Source: Mixta intestinalis
Lineage (GTDB): Bacteria > Pseudomonadota > Gammaproteobacteria > Enterobacterales > Enterobacteriaceae
Direction: 5' to 3'
Assembly (NCBI RefSeq): GCF_009914055.1
Contig: NZ_CP028271.1
Coordinates: 1,178,001-1,242,000, forward strand
Length of the DNA: 64,000 nucleotides
Shown here: positions 8,283 to 16,470 of the stretch, in pieces
Layout of the letters: each line of letters begins with the position of its first letter
Numbering within the stretch: position 1 is the first letter of the stretch
Made by a program: the position numbers and the translations under genes
Notes under the pieces: generated by a model
Told to the model about the DNA's origin: nothing
The model's input: the letters and a program-made list of their open reading frames with translations, nothing else
The model's database searches: none

Positions 8283-9674
8283 TCAGCGGTGCGCCAGTTC
8301 TTGGTGCTCATCGCTGTTGAACAACCGCTTATCGGTCTGCCTCATCCAGTGGCTGGTGAGCGTACCGGCGGTCATGGAGCCGTTGACGTTCAGCGCGGTA
8401 CGGCCCATATCGATCAGCGGTTCGATGGAGATCAGCAGCGCTACCAGCGTCACCGGCAGCCCCATCGCTGGCAGTACGATCAGCGCCGCGAAGGTGGCAC
8501 CGCCGCCAACGCCTGCAACCCCGGCGGAGCTGAGGGTAACGATACCCACCAGCGTGGCGATCCAGACCGGATCGAGCGGGTTGATGCCCATCGTCGGTGC
8601 CACCATCACTGCCAGCATGGTCGGATAAAGTCCGGCACAGCCGTTCTGACCGATAGTCGCACCAAATGAGGCGGAGAAACTGGCGATCGATTCCGGTACG
8701 CCCAGACGCTGGGTTTGCGCCTCCACATTAAGCGGAATGCTGGCCGCGCTGGAGCGGCTGGTGAAGGCGAAGGTAATTACCGGCCAGACCTTGCGGAAAA
8801 AGCGCATCGGGTTGATGCCGTTTACCGACAGCAGCAGCGCATGCACCGCAAACATAATCGCCAGGCCAAGATAGGAGGCAACCACAAAGCTGCCGAGTTT
8901 GATGATATCCTGCAAATTAGAACCGGCCACGACTTTGGTCATCAGCGCCAGTACGCCGTACGGCGTCAGCTTCATGATCAGGCGCACCAGCTTCATTACC
9001 CACAGCTGTAAAACCTCAATCGCTTTCAGCGCACGCTCGCCTTTTTCCCGATCGTCTTTCAGCAGTTGCAGCGCCGCCACACCGAGGAAGGCAGCAAAAA
9101 TTACCACGCTAATGATCGAAGTAGGGTTAGCGCCGGCCAGATCGGCAAACGGGTTTTTCGGAATAAACGACAGCAGCATTTGCGGCGCGCTGAGATCGGC
9201 AACTTTACCCGCGTAGTTGGACTGAATGGCGGAGAGACGAGCGGTTTCCTGCGCGCCCTGTACCAGACCTTCTGCGCTAAGACCAAACAGCGAGGTAACG
9301 AAAACGCCCACCAGTGCAGAAATAGCGGTAGTAAACAGCAGGACGCCGATAGTTAATACGCTGATTTTTCCCAGTGAGGAGGCGTTATGCAAACGCGCCA
9401 CGGCGCTGAGGATTGAGGCGAAAACCAGCGGCATAACGATCATTTGCAGCAGCTGCACATAGCCGTTGCCGACCACGTTAAACCAGGCGATAGACGCTTT
9501 CAGCACCGGCGCGCTGTCGCCATAGATCAGCTGTAAGGCCAGGCCGAACAGTACGCCCATCACCAGGCCTGCCAGCACCTTTTTCGACAGACTCCAGCCG
9601 TTGCGTCCCAGACGGGATAGCACGATCAGCAGTACGATAAACACCAGGATATTGAGAATAAGCGGGACAGTCAT
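8283..9674 (-). CDS. tcyP: L-cystine:cation symporter TcyP (YdjN)
   Basis: 463 residues, identical in length to E. coli YdjN/TcyP, a dicarboxylate/amino acid:cation symporter-family protein that takes up L-cystine. Conserved blocks include QLLQMIVMPLVFASILSAV near TM3, the serine-rich reentrant loop FTSRSSAASIPLN and the second hairpin GVAGVGGGATFAALIVLP. It sits alone between katE and ydjM on the same strand. An imperfect hairpin (9698-9704 with 9716-9722) lies in its leader; its role is unknown. In E. coli the gene is under CysB; I could not identify a CysB site. Confidence 0.94.
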   Translation of the reverse strand: MTVPLILNILVFIVLLIVLSRLGRNGWSLSKKVLAGLVMGVLFGLALQLIYGDSAPVLKASIAWFNVVGNGYVQLLQMIVMPLVFASILSAVARLHNASSLGKISVLTIGVLLFTTAISALVGVFVTSLFGLSAEGLVQGAQETARLSAIQSNYAGKVADLSAPQMLLSFIPKNPFADLAGANPTSIISVVIFAAFLGVAALQLLKDDREKGERALKAIEVLQLWVMKLVRLIMKLTPYGVLALMTKVVAGSNLQDIIKLGSFVVASYLGLAIMFAVHALLLSVNGINPMRFFRKVWPVITFAFTSRSSAASIPLNVEAQTQRLGVPESIASFSASFGATIGQNGCAGLYPTMLAVMVAPTMGINPLDPVWIATLVGIVTLSSAGVAGVGGGATFAALIVLPAMGLPVTLVALLISIEPLIDMGRTALNVNGSMTAGTLTSHWMRQTDKRLFNSDEHQELAHR

Positions 9675-9848
9675 CCTGTTTCTCCATGAGTTTGCCTCAC
9701 CGCCGGGATTGCCGAGGCGGTGAAGCAGGGCGAAATTAATTTCTGACGCCGATATGGCGCGGTTGGCCGCATGGTAACAGCTTGGCCAAAAGGGGGATTA
9801 GATCCGAATGGAATTGTTTATAACTTTTTTGATTAATTAGTATAAAAA

Positions 9849-10436
9849 TCAGTCATATCGCAGGTTAATTAAGCGGTTTATGCCAAACTGAACGTTATTC
9901 ATAAGTTTGGTGGGCCAGCCGTCTGCGCCAAAATGCGGCATACCCGGTGGGAACCAGAGTGCGCCGATCACCAGCGCCAGGCAAAAGATGCGCTCCAGCT
10001 GGTTGCCGGAGCGGGTATTCAGCAGCGGTAAGCGGAAACGCCAGCGGCAGGGCCAAAGCAGCGGCACGCCAGCGGGCGTCAGCATATCCGCCGCGATATG
10101 GCTGAGATAGCCCAGTACCATGCCGTGCAGGGCATCAGCAGGCACTGGCCAGGTTTGGGGCAGATTAAACTGTAACAGCGCCACACCGCCCAGCACTGCC
10201 AGCAGGCTGTGGGTAAAACCGCGATGGCCAAATGCCCGCGCTACAGGCTGCGATATCCAGCGAAAGCGCTGACCGAGCGTGGAACGAGGATGATCGATAT
10301 CGGGCAGGAGGCAGGTGAGCAGCACCGCCGGAATAATATGCCACCAGTCACCGTTAGCCAGCTCAGGCGTTAGCTCGGCGCGCTTGGCAAAAATAGCGCT
10401 GGCAATGGCGAAAATAACGTGGCCTTCGGCCGTCAT
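9849..10436 (-). CDS. ydjM: Inner-membrane DUF457 metal-dependent hydrolase-like YdjM
   Basis: 195 residues. It has the DUF457 signatures LPDIDHP and FGHRGFTHSL, then ADMLTPAGVPLLWPCRWRFRLP, with several membrane segments. E. coli YdjM (196 aa) starts with MTAEGH, which fixes the start at 10436 rather than the longer frame from 10463. The biochemical role is not established. E. coli ydjM is an SOS gene, and a LexA-type box lies 19-38 nt upstream here too. Confidence 0.9.
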   Translation of the reverse strand: MTAEGHVIFAIASAIFAKRAELTPELANGDWWHIIPAVLLTCLLPDIDHPRSTLGQRFRWISQPVARAFGHRGFTHSLLAVLGGVALLQFNLPQTWPVPADALHGMVLGYLSHIAADMLTPAGVPLLWPCRWRFRLPLLNTRSGNQLERIFCLALVIGALWFPPGMPHFGADGWPTKLMNNVQFGINRLINLRYD

Positions 10437-10454
10437 GGAAATAACCTGGAAACT

Positions 10455-10474
10455 AACTGTCAATGTATCCAGTA
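10455..10474 (-). promoter_or_regulatory. LexA (SOS) box upstream of ydjM
   Basis: Plus strand AACTGTCAATGTATCCAGTA: CTGT-N8-CCAG with AA/TA flanks. It has the same half-sites and flanks as the E. coli uvrB operator as I remember it. Confidence 0.85.
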
Positions 10475-10559
10475 TAGGGGATTTATCCAGTAGAAGGGAA
10501 GTTGTGACGTTGTAACCAGAAGTGAATGCCGGACGAGGTGAAACCCCGCCCGGTAAGGG

Positions 10560-11321
10560 TTAACGAGCGAGCCAGCCGCCGTCAACCGCCAGCGTATAGC
10601 CGTTTACGTAATCAGAAGCGGATGAGGCGAGGAAGACCACCGGACCCATCAGATCCTGCGGTACGCCCCAGCGTCCGGCAGGAATACGGCTCAGAATTTC
10701 CTGACTGCGATCTTCATCATTACGCAGCTGTTCAGTGTTGTTCGTTGCCATATAACCCGGCGCGATGGCGTTCACATTGATATTGTGCGCCGCCCATTCG
10801 TTCGCCATCAGACGCGTCAGGCCCATTACCGCGCTTTTTGACGCGGTATAGGACGGGACGCGAATTCCGCCCTGGAAGGAAAGCATGGAGGCGATATTAA
10901 TGATCTTACCGCCGCTGCCCTGGCTGATAAACTGACGCGCTACCGCCTGCGACATAAAGAATACCGTCTTGCTGTTGACATTCATTACGTCGTCCCAGTT
11001 TTGTTCGCTGAATTCAATCGCGTCCTGGCGGCGGATAATCCCGGCGTTGTTGATCAGAATATCGATGCGACCAAAGGCGGCTACCGCTTTTTCCACCACC
11101 TGCGGAATCGCGCTGCTGTCCATTAAATCAGCATCAATATTGACGAAGCGACGGCCTGCGGCTTCAACCAGCGCAGGGGTATCACGTGCGCCGGAGCGGT
11201 TGACGCCAACCACATCGCAGCCCGCCTGCGCCAGACCGACAGCCATGCCCTGGCCCAGACCCGTGTTGCAACCGGTGATCAGCGCGACCTTGCCCTGCAG
11301 ATTAAATGCATTAAGGATCAT
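10560..11321 (-). CDS. kduD: 2-dehydro-3-deoxy-D-gluconate 5-dehydrogenase KduD
   Basis: 253-residue SDR. It has cofactor loop TGCNTGLGQG (about 16-25), NNAG (about 91), catalytic Ser in INIASML and YTASK (about 158-162). KduD reduces 2,5-diketo-3-deoxygluconate to KDG in pectin/uronate breakdown, the step after KduI. It lies 30 bp downstream of kduI on the same strand, so the two almost surely form an operon. E. coli keeps kduID elsewhere on its chromosome. A G+C-rich imperfect hairpin at about 10528-10552 follows but lacks a T-run. Confidence 0.94.
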   Translation of the reverse strand: MILNAFNLQGKVALITGCNTGLGQGMAVGLAQAGCDVVGVNRSGARDTPALVEAAGRRFVNIDADLMDSSAIPQVVEKAVAAFGRIDILINNAGIIRRQDAIEFSEQNWDDVMNVNSKTVFFMSQAVARQFISQGSGGKIINIASMLSFQGGIRVPSYTASKSAVMGLTRLMANEWAAHNINVNAIAPGYMATNNTEQLRNDEDRSQEILSRIPAGRWGVPQDLMGPVVFLASSASDYVNGYTLAVDGGWLAR

Positions 11322-11351
11322 TCATTCGCTTCCTTCTTTCGACTTTCGACG

Positions 11352-12188
11352 TTAACGCAGCTCGCTGACTTTTACGTGGTCCATATCATCGAACACCTGG
11401 TTTTCACCCATCATGCCCCAGATGAAGGTATAGCGTTTGGTGCCAACGCCTGCATGGATTGACCAGCTCGGTGAAAGAATAGCCTGTTCGTTATGAACCA
11501 GCAGGTGACGTGTTTCCTGCGGCTGACCCATCATATGGAATACGGCGGTTTCTTCATCCATATCGAAGTAGAAGTAAACTTCCATACGGCGTTCATGCGT
11601 GTGGCAAGGCATGGTGTTCCACAGGCTGCCTTCTTCCAGCTTGGTCAGGCCCATGGTCAGCTGACAGGTAGGCAGCACGTCCGGCACGATATATTTATTG
11701 ATGGTGCGGCGGTTGCTGGTGGATGCATCGCCGAGCGTGGTCGGAGAGGCGTCAGCCGGGGTGATTTTTTTGTCAGGGTAGCGCGTATGGGCCGGTGCGC
11801 TGTTGTAGTAGAACTTGGCCGGTTTGCTGGCGTCAACGCTTTTGAACACCACGGACTGCGCGCCCATACCGACATACAGCGCTTCTTCGTTGCCGATTTC
11901 CCAGGCTTTACCGTCAACCTCGATGATACCTGGGCCGCCGATATTGATTACGCCCAGCTCACGACGCTCCAGGAAGTAGCTTACGCCCAGCTGTTTACCT
12001 ACTTCGCTACCGATGGTCACACTGTTGTGGACCGGCATAACGCCACCCACGATAACGCGGTCAATGTGGCTGTAGGTCATGGTGTAATTATCAGCATCAA
12101 AAATTTTTTCGATGAGGAATTCGCGTCGTAAACCCGCTGTGTCCAGCTGACGGGCATGGTCGCTGTGGATGCTCTGACGAACTTGCAT
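11352..12188 (-). CDS. kduI: 4-deoxy-L-threo-5-hexosulose-uronate ketol-isomerase KduI
   Basis: 278 residues, the standard KduI length. It is a cupin-fold zinc enzyme with metal ligands visible in CHTHERRMEVYFYFD (HxH-x4-E) and SIHAG (distal His). It isomerises DKI, released from unsaturated oligogalacturonides, to 2,5-diketo-3-deoxygluconate, feeding KduD directly downstream. A KdgR-type operator lies about 95 nt upstream, pointing to induction by pectin breakdown products. Confidence 0.96.
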   Translation of the reverse strand: MQVRQSIHSDHARQLDTAGLRREFLIEKIFDADNYTMTYSHIDRVIVGGVMPVHNSVTIGSEVGKQLGVSYFLERRELGVINIGGPGIIEVDGKAWEIGNEEALYVGMGAQSVVFKSVDASKPAKFYYNSAPAHTRYPDKKITPADASPTTLGDASTSNRRTINKYIVPDVLPTCQLTMGLTKLEEGSLWNTMPCHTHERRMEVYFYFDMDEETAVFHMMGQPQETRHLLVHNEQAILSPSWSIHAGVGTKRYTFIWGMMGENQVFDDMDHVKVSELR

Positions 12189-12282
12189 GTCGATGCCTCT
12201 CTGTCGTTAAAAATATAGGGTGATAGCTCACCTGTATCGTGAGAAACATGATAGGCCTGACGGAAGATGAATTCAATAAAAA

Positions 12283-12297
12283 TGAAATGGTGTTTTA
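12283..12297 (-). promoter_or_regulatory. KdgR-type operator upstream of kduID
   Basis: TGAAATGGTGTTTTA fits TRAAAY-N4-RTTTYA, the core of the KdgR box, and is embedded in A/T-rich flanks (AAA... and ...TTTATT). KdgR represses pectin and uronate genes and is released by KDG. No other KdgR target is in this window. Confidence 0.65.
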
Positions 12298-12354
12298 TTT
12301 ATTCTGCACGCCAGATCAAGTTTGTCAGAAAATTACCTGGCTTGTCGCGGTATT

Positions 12355-12390
12355 AAAACAGCCCGACGCGCGAGTTAAACCGCGCCGGGC
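12355..12390 (-). terminator. Terminator of hxpB
   Basis: On the minus strand, stem GCCCGGCGCG/CGCGTCGGGC (10 bp with one mismatch, 12361-12370 with 12381-12390) is followed by TGTTTTAAT. A second small hairpin (12412-12433) lies between it and the gene. Confidence 0.75.
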
Positions 12391-12439
12391 ATAATCATCG
12401 CAGGCAGCAAACCCGCTGCATCAGCGAAGCGGGCCGCGC

Positions 12440-13111
12440 TTAATAACCTTTCAGATGCTGAGGCGTCAGCGCCAGCAGCGAGTCCAGCTTAACGTCAGCC
12501 AGCGCCCAGCGGGGATCGTCACGATACTCCGGTGCGGGCACGACCACCGAACGCATCCGGGCCGCTTTGGTGGCGATCATGCCGTTAAAAGAGTCCTCCA
12601 GCGTGACGCAGTTGAGCGGATCGACGCCGAGTCGCGCGGCGGCATCCAGATAAACCTGCGGATGAGGCTTGCTCCACGGCAGCGATTCAGCGGAAACCAG
12701 GACTTCAAAATAGTCGCGCAGGTTAAACATCGCCATTACCTTTTCCAGCATATGCAGCGGCGAGGCGGAGGCGAGGCCGACCTTCAACCCCTGCGCATGG
12801 CAAAGCTGTAGCGCCTGCTCCACGCCCGGCAGCAGCGGTTTTTTCTCCTCCACCAGGTTAATGGCGCGGGCGATAATGCGCTCGGTGACTTCCTGCTGGC
12901 TGGGGCCGTTCCACGGCAGCGTTTCATACCACATGCGTACCACCTGATCGATACGCATACCCAACGTATCGGGCAGTTCGCTGCGCCGCGAAAGATCCAC
13001 GCCCAGCGTGGCAAAAACATCCAGCTCGGCCTGATCCCATAACGGTTCAGAATCGATCAGCAATCCATCCATATCAAATATTGCGGCCAGTACAGGGCGG
13101 GTATAGGTCAT
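12440..13111 (-). CDS. hxpB: Hexitol/2-deoxyglucose-6-phosphate phosphatase (HAD)
   Basis: 223-residue HAD-superfamily phosphatase matching E. coli HxpB/YniC (222 aa). Motif I is FDMDGLLIDSEP (nucleophile Asp and acid/base Asp), motif II ASAS, motif III Lys in SKPHP and motif IV LEDSFNG. It dephosphorylates sugar phosphates such as 2-deoxyglucose-6-P and hexitol phosphates in the cytoplasm. The start at 13111 has GGAG 6 nt upstream. The longer open frame to 13273 overlaps the divergent yniB leader and is not conserved. Confidence 0.94.
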   Translation of the reverse strand: MTYTRPVLAAIFDMDGLLIDSEPLWDQAELDVFATLGVDLSRRSELPDTLGMRIDQVVRMWYETLPWNGPSQQEVTERIIARAINLVEEKKPLLPGVEQALQLCHAQGLKVGLASASPLHMLEKVMAMFNLRDYFEVLVSAESLPWSKPHPQVYLDAAARLGVDPLNCVTLEDSFNGMIATKAARMRSVVVPAPEYRDDPRWALADVKLDSLLALTPQHLKGY

Positions 13112-13271
13112 ACGAAACTCCGGTTTGACAGTTTGTTTCACCATAGCATGAAGCAGCCAAACAGGTATGTATGTCTCGCCAGGATAATAGCCATTGCCAA
13201 CGCTTTTTTTCAGGCAGATTTCCCTGACAGCAGGTAGACTTACAGCCAGACAACAGGTACAAGGAGAACCC

Positions 13272-13808
13272 ATGACTTATCAACAGGCTGGCCGTGTTGC
13301 CATCATCAAACGCGTGGCTGGCTGGATTATTTTTATTCCGGCGCTGATTTCAACGCTGATCTCACTACTGGGATTTATGTTTCAGCACAGCGGAAAACGG
13401 CCCGGTATTGATGCCGTCCTGCTCGATTTTATGCATGTGATGATCGATATGATCCGCTTTAACACGCCGTTTCTCGGTTTTTTCTGGCGAAATTCGCCGG
13501 TGCCGAATTTCCATAGCGGCAGCAATATAGGTTTCTGGGTGATTTACATTCTGATTTTTGTCGGCCTGGCGCTACAGGCATCCGGGGCGCGGATGTGGCG
13601 GCAGTCACGTCATCTGAAAGAGGGCGTGGAGGATATGCTGATTCTGGAGCAGGCGAAAGGCGACGAAGGACGCAGCCGCCAGCAGCTCGAAGAGAAGATC
13701 GTCGTGCCGCGCCATACTCTCTTTCTGCAAATTTTTCCGCTGTATGTACTGCCGGTAATTATTGCCATTGCTGGCTATTTCGTCCTGTCGCTGCTGGGCC
13801 TGATCTGA
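13272..13808 (+). CDS. yniB: YniB family inner-membrane protein
   Basis: 178 residues, same length and start (MTYQQAGR) as E. coli YniB. Three to four hydrophobic segments are visible: about 15-37, 90-110 and 150-175. Function unknown. AAGGAG precedes the ATG; an upstream in-frame start at 13194 lacks conservation. It is divergent from hxpB and convergent with yniA, as in E. coli. Confidence 0.92.
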   Translation: MTYQQAGRVAIIKRVAGWIIFIPALISTLISLLGFMFQHSGKRPGIDAVLLDFMHVMIDMIRFNTPFLGFFWRNSPVPNFHSGSNIGFWVIYILIFVGLALQASGARMWRQSRHLKEGVEDMLILEQAKGDEGRSRQQLEEKIVVPRHTLFLQIFPLYVLPVIIAIAGYFVLSLLGLI

Positions 13809-13817
13809 TACGAACAA

Positions 13818-13838
13818 CGGGCCTGAAACTCAGGCCCG
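13818..13838. terminator. Shared hairpin between yniB and yniA ends
   Basis: Perfect 9-bp stem CGGGCCTGA/TCAGGCCCG with an AAC loop. It contains the yniA stop codon. No real T-run follows on either strand, so termination strength is uncertain. Confidence 0.5.
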
Positions 13839-14714
13839 ATGCTGCCGTAAATCATCCAGCTCCAGCAGGCGTTCCACCGCCAGCTGCGCCTCTTTCAGCC
13901 AGCCGCCGCCAAAAACGTTAGCGCGGTTCAACAGATAATAAAGCTGATAAACCGGCTGACGCTGGGCAAATCCGGCAGGCAGCGGCCATACCGACTGATA
14001 GCCCTCCAGAATTTTATCCGGCAGCGTGGGGAAATGTGACAGCATGGCTAAATCGCACTCGCGATCGCCCCAGTAGCAGGCAGGATCGTAGATCCAGGGT
14101 CCGCTGTCGCTGCCCGCACAGTTGCCCGGCCAGAGATCGCCGTGCAGTAGCGAAGGCTGCGGCTGATGGCTGGCCAGCACGCGCTGTACGCAATCGATAA
14201 TCAGATCGCTGTTGCCGTAGCGAATGCCTTTCTCCTCAGCCAGCTGTAATTGCCAACCGATGCGCTGCTCGGAAAAGAAACGCGACCAGCGGCGACGCCA
14301 GCTGTTGGGCTGCGGCATGGTGGTAATGTTGTTATCAAAATCGAGGCCGAACTGCGGCTGTTCGCTCCACTGATGCAGGCGCGCCAGCTGCTCTCCTAAC
14401 CGGCGGGCGTTTTGCGCATCCAGCGGCTGTGCGGGAATATATTCCAGCAGCAGAAAGCTATAATCACGATCGCTGCCGATGCCATAGACATGCGGCACCC
14501 GTACCGTCTGGCTGCGTGCCAGCAACGCCAGCTGATCCGCCTCTGCGGTAAAGGCGGGTAGCATCTCCGGGCCGTTGCTTTTTACAAATATCCATTGCCC
14601 GCCATAGCGCAGACGCCAGGCGGCGTGGATTTCGCCACCCGGTAGCTCTGTGCGCAGGCTGATTTCTGCGTTGCCTAACTGCTCACTCAACAGACGACTT
14701 ATGGCTGACCACAT
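13830..14714 (-). CDS. yniA: Fructosamine/ketosamine kinase-family protein YniA
   Basis: 294 residues of the fructosamine kinase (APH-like) family; E. coli YniA is 286. Kinase elements seen: Lys in IFVKSN (about 45), hinge LLEYIPAQP, catalytic loop LLHGDLWPGN and the metal Asp in DPACYWGDRECDLAM. Family members phosphorylate ketosamines on glycated proteins or small amines for deglycation; the bacterial substrate is inferred. AGGAT lies at about 7 nt from the ATG. Confidence 0.92.
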   Translation of the reverse strand: MWSAISRLLSEQLGNAEISLRTELPGGEIHAAWRLRYGGQWIFVKSNGPEMLPAFTAEADQLALLARSQTVRVPHVYGIGSDRDYSFLLLEYIPAQPLDAQNARRLGEQLARLHQWSEQPQFGLDFDNNITTMPQPNSWRRRWSRFFSEQRIGWQLQLAEEKGIRYGNSDLIIDCVQRVLASHQPQPSLLHGDLWPGNCAGSDSGPWIYDPACYWGDRECDLAMLSHFPTLPDKILEGYQSVWPLPAGFAQRQPVYQLYYLLNRANVFGGGWLKEAQLAVERLLELDDLRQHRA

Positions 14715-14992
14715 GGGGTTATCCTCATCTTCGCTGTGTAATGATCATTGTAACGCGCAAATTTCATACAAAATCAGCGCGAGCGCACAGGCTGGAAGCG
14801 TCGTCAGGAATAATGTGGCTGCAACTGCCTGATAATCTTCACAGCGCCATTCAGGGTTAAGTCGGTAAAAAAGTAACCGTGTGGCAGGCCACAGTCGTCA
14901 TGTGCAAATCCAGCCTGTTGTTCCCGAACGCATTTTTAGCTTAGTCCATGCAGGCGCAAGGGGCGAATCAGCCCTAAAACGGGTTTGCTAAT

Positions 14993-15011
14993 GCAATTAA
15001 TTATCATTACT
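14993..15011 (+). promoter_or_regulatory. Probable Fur box upstream of the orphan binding protein
   Basis: The complement reads AGTAATGATAATTAATTGC and matches 13 of 19 positions of the Fur consensus GATAATGATAATCATTATC, including the unbroken TAATGATAAT. It lies 60-78 nt before the GTG start. A small hairpin ACAGG-CCCA-CCTGT (15043-15056) sits just before the ribosome site. The rest of the 355-bp gap to yniA (14715-14992) shows nothing I can assign. Confidence 0.55.
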
Positions 15012-15070
15012 ATCTGTCTGCCAACGATATAACTTATTAATAACAGGCCCACCTGTAACAAGGAGACGAT

Positions 15071-16201
15071 GTGCATCGCGCGATAAAATTTTCTGTTCCG
15101 GTTCTGATGCTGATGGCTTCCGCCCCGGCGGTCGCTACCCGCTATCCCGTTACGCTAACCGATTTCGACGGGCAGAGCATCACCCTGAATAAGGAGCCTG
15201 AACGCATTGTGGTACAGGATGGACGGGATATTCTCGCGCTGGCGCTGCTGGATCGCGCCAATCCTTTCCAGCGTATCGTGGCATGGAATAACCTGCTGAA
15301 AAAAAGCGACGGGCAAACCTGGCAGCTGATGCTGAGCAAATGGCCACAGGCCAGCCATATCACCGATATGGGCTTTAGCGACAAAGGGGAGGTTAACCTG
15401 GAAAGCGTTATCGCCCAGCGTCCCGATCTGATGATTGCCCAGCTGCGATCTAAGCCTTCGCTTACCGAAACCGGCGTGCTGCAAAAGCTGCGTCAGTTAA
15501 ATATTCCGGTCATGTTTATCGATACCTTTGAAAACCCGGTCAGGGATGCGCCGCAAAGTATTACTCTGATGGGCAAGGCGCTAAACCGTGAGCAGGAAGC
15601 ACAGCAGTACACCGACTTTTATCAGCAGCACTATCAGGCCATTCAGGAGAAGGTGCGTGACGTATCGCCAAAGCCACGCGTCTTTATTGAGGCCAAAGCG
15701 GGTCTGGCCGGACTGGAGTCCTGCTGTTTTACCCATGCGCACGTTGGCTGGGGATCGATGGTGGAAGCGGTAGGCGCTATCAACCTCGGCTCTGAACTAC
15801 TGCCGGGCGCAACCGGTGATGTGGCGTTGGAAAAGGTGATCGCCATGAAGCCGGACGCGTATATTGTTTCTGGTTCACAGTGGGCGAGTAAAAATAACGC
15901 GGCGATTCCCTTTGGCTATGGCGTGACGCAGCAGCAGGTCGATAACGCGTTTAACCATATGAAACAGCGCCCCGGCTTTGCTGAGCTACAGCCCATTAAA
16001 GCCGGACGTTTTTACGGCATTTATCACAACTTTTATAATCATCCATGGAATATTGTCGGCCTCGAATATCTGGCGAAATTTATTTATCCGCAGACATTCA
16101 CCCAGCTCGATCCGGCAAACAGCTGGCATCAAATTGTCACGCGTTTTACCACTATTCCGGAAGGAAAGGGCGTACTGGCAGCGCAGGCCCCGCAAAACTG
16201 A
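15071..16201 (+). CDS. Fur-linked periplasmic substrate-binding protein (FecB/TroA-like)
   Basis: 376-residue exported protein. The signal peptide ends at about residue 23 (AVA-TRYP). The body is class III substrate-binding protein: VTLTDFDGQSITLNKEPERIVV at the start, then RPDLMIAQ and MKPDAYIVSG. This family delivers ferric siderophores, heme, cobalamin or metals to BtuCD-type ABC importers. There is no lipobox Cys; the CC pair in GLESCCFTHAH is unusual for the family. The GTG start is preceded by AAGGAG. No permease, ATPase or receptor gene is adjacent, so it is an orphan. The probable Fur box suggests an iron-related ligand. Confidence 0.8.
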   Translation: MHRAIKFSVPVLMLMASAPAVATRYPVTLTDFDGQSITLNKEPERIVVQDGRDILALALLDRANPFQRIVAWNNLLKKSDGQTWQLMLSKWPQASHITDMGFSDKGEVNLESVIAQRPDLMIAQLRSKPSLTETGVLQKLRQLNIPVMFIDTFENPVRDAPQSITLMGKALNREQEAQQYTDFYQQHYQAIQEKVRDVSPKPRVFIEAKAGLAGLESCCFTHAHVGWGSMVEAVGAINLGSELLPGATGDVALEKVIAMKPDAYIVSGSQWASKNNAAIPFGYGVTQQQVDNAFNHMKQRPGFAELQPIKAGRFYGIYHNFYNHPWNIVGLEYLAKFIYPQTFTQLDPANSWHQIVTRFTTIPEGKGVLAAQAPQN

Positions 16202-16210
16202 TCGCGTAAG

Positions 16211-16236
16211 GCACGCCAACGGCGTGCTTTATATTT
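16211..16236 (+). terminator. Terminator of the orphan binding protein
   Basis: Stem GCACGCC/GGCGTGC (16211-16217 with 16221-16227), loop AAC, then TTTATATTT, directly after the stop codon. Confidence 0.8.
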
Positions 16237-16271
16237 GCTTATTCATCAGAAAAATATTTATTTTCGTCTGC

Positions 16272-16300
16272 TTTTAAGTCTTTCAGTACGCCTTTATAAT
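16272..16300 (+). promoter_or_regulatory. Candidate sigma70 promoter upstream of ydiY
   Basis: Consensus -10 TATAAT (16295-16300) lies 17 bp after a weak -35 TTTTAA (16272-16277). The -10 is followed by GCGCGCC, a G+C-rich discriminator of the kind seen at stringently controlled promoters. The leader to ydiY would be about 165 nt. Confidence 0.45.
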
Positions 16301-16470
16301 GCGCGCCGTTAATCAGAAGAATCCCATTCAGAGCGATTTTTATCAGTTTGTTTATCAGCGTATGGGCTTTTTAACGCCTGTTTACAATATTTATGCTAAA
16401 TGGCGTTGATCGGCGCGTAAAACGCTTCAGACTCTTCTTTTTTTAAAACTGTCGTACGGATCACACAATA

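Noticed and set aside
12219..12243. GGTGA-N4-TCACC and CTCAC-N7-GTGAG repeats upstream of kduI as a CRP site
   Set aside because: Half-site spacing is 4 rather than 6, and the second repeat is in the opposite orientation to a CRP site.
14715..15070. A cobalamin riboswitch before the orphan binding protein
   Set aside because: No B12-box or conserved core could be found; a Fur-like site fits better.
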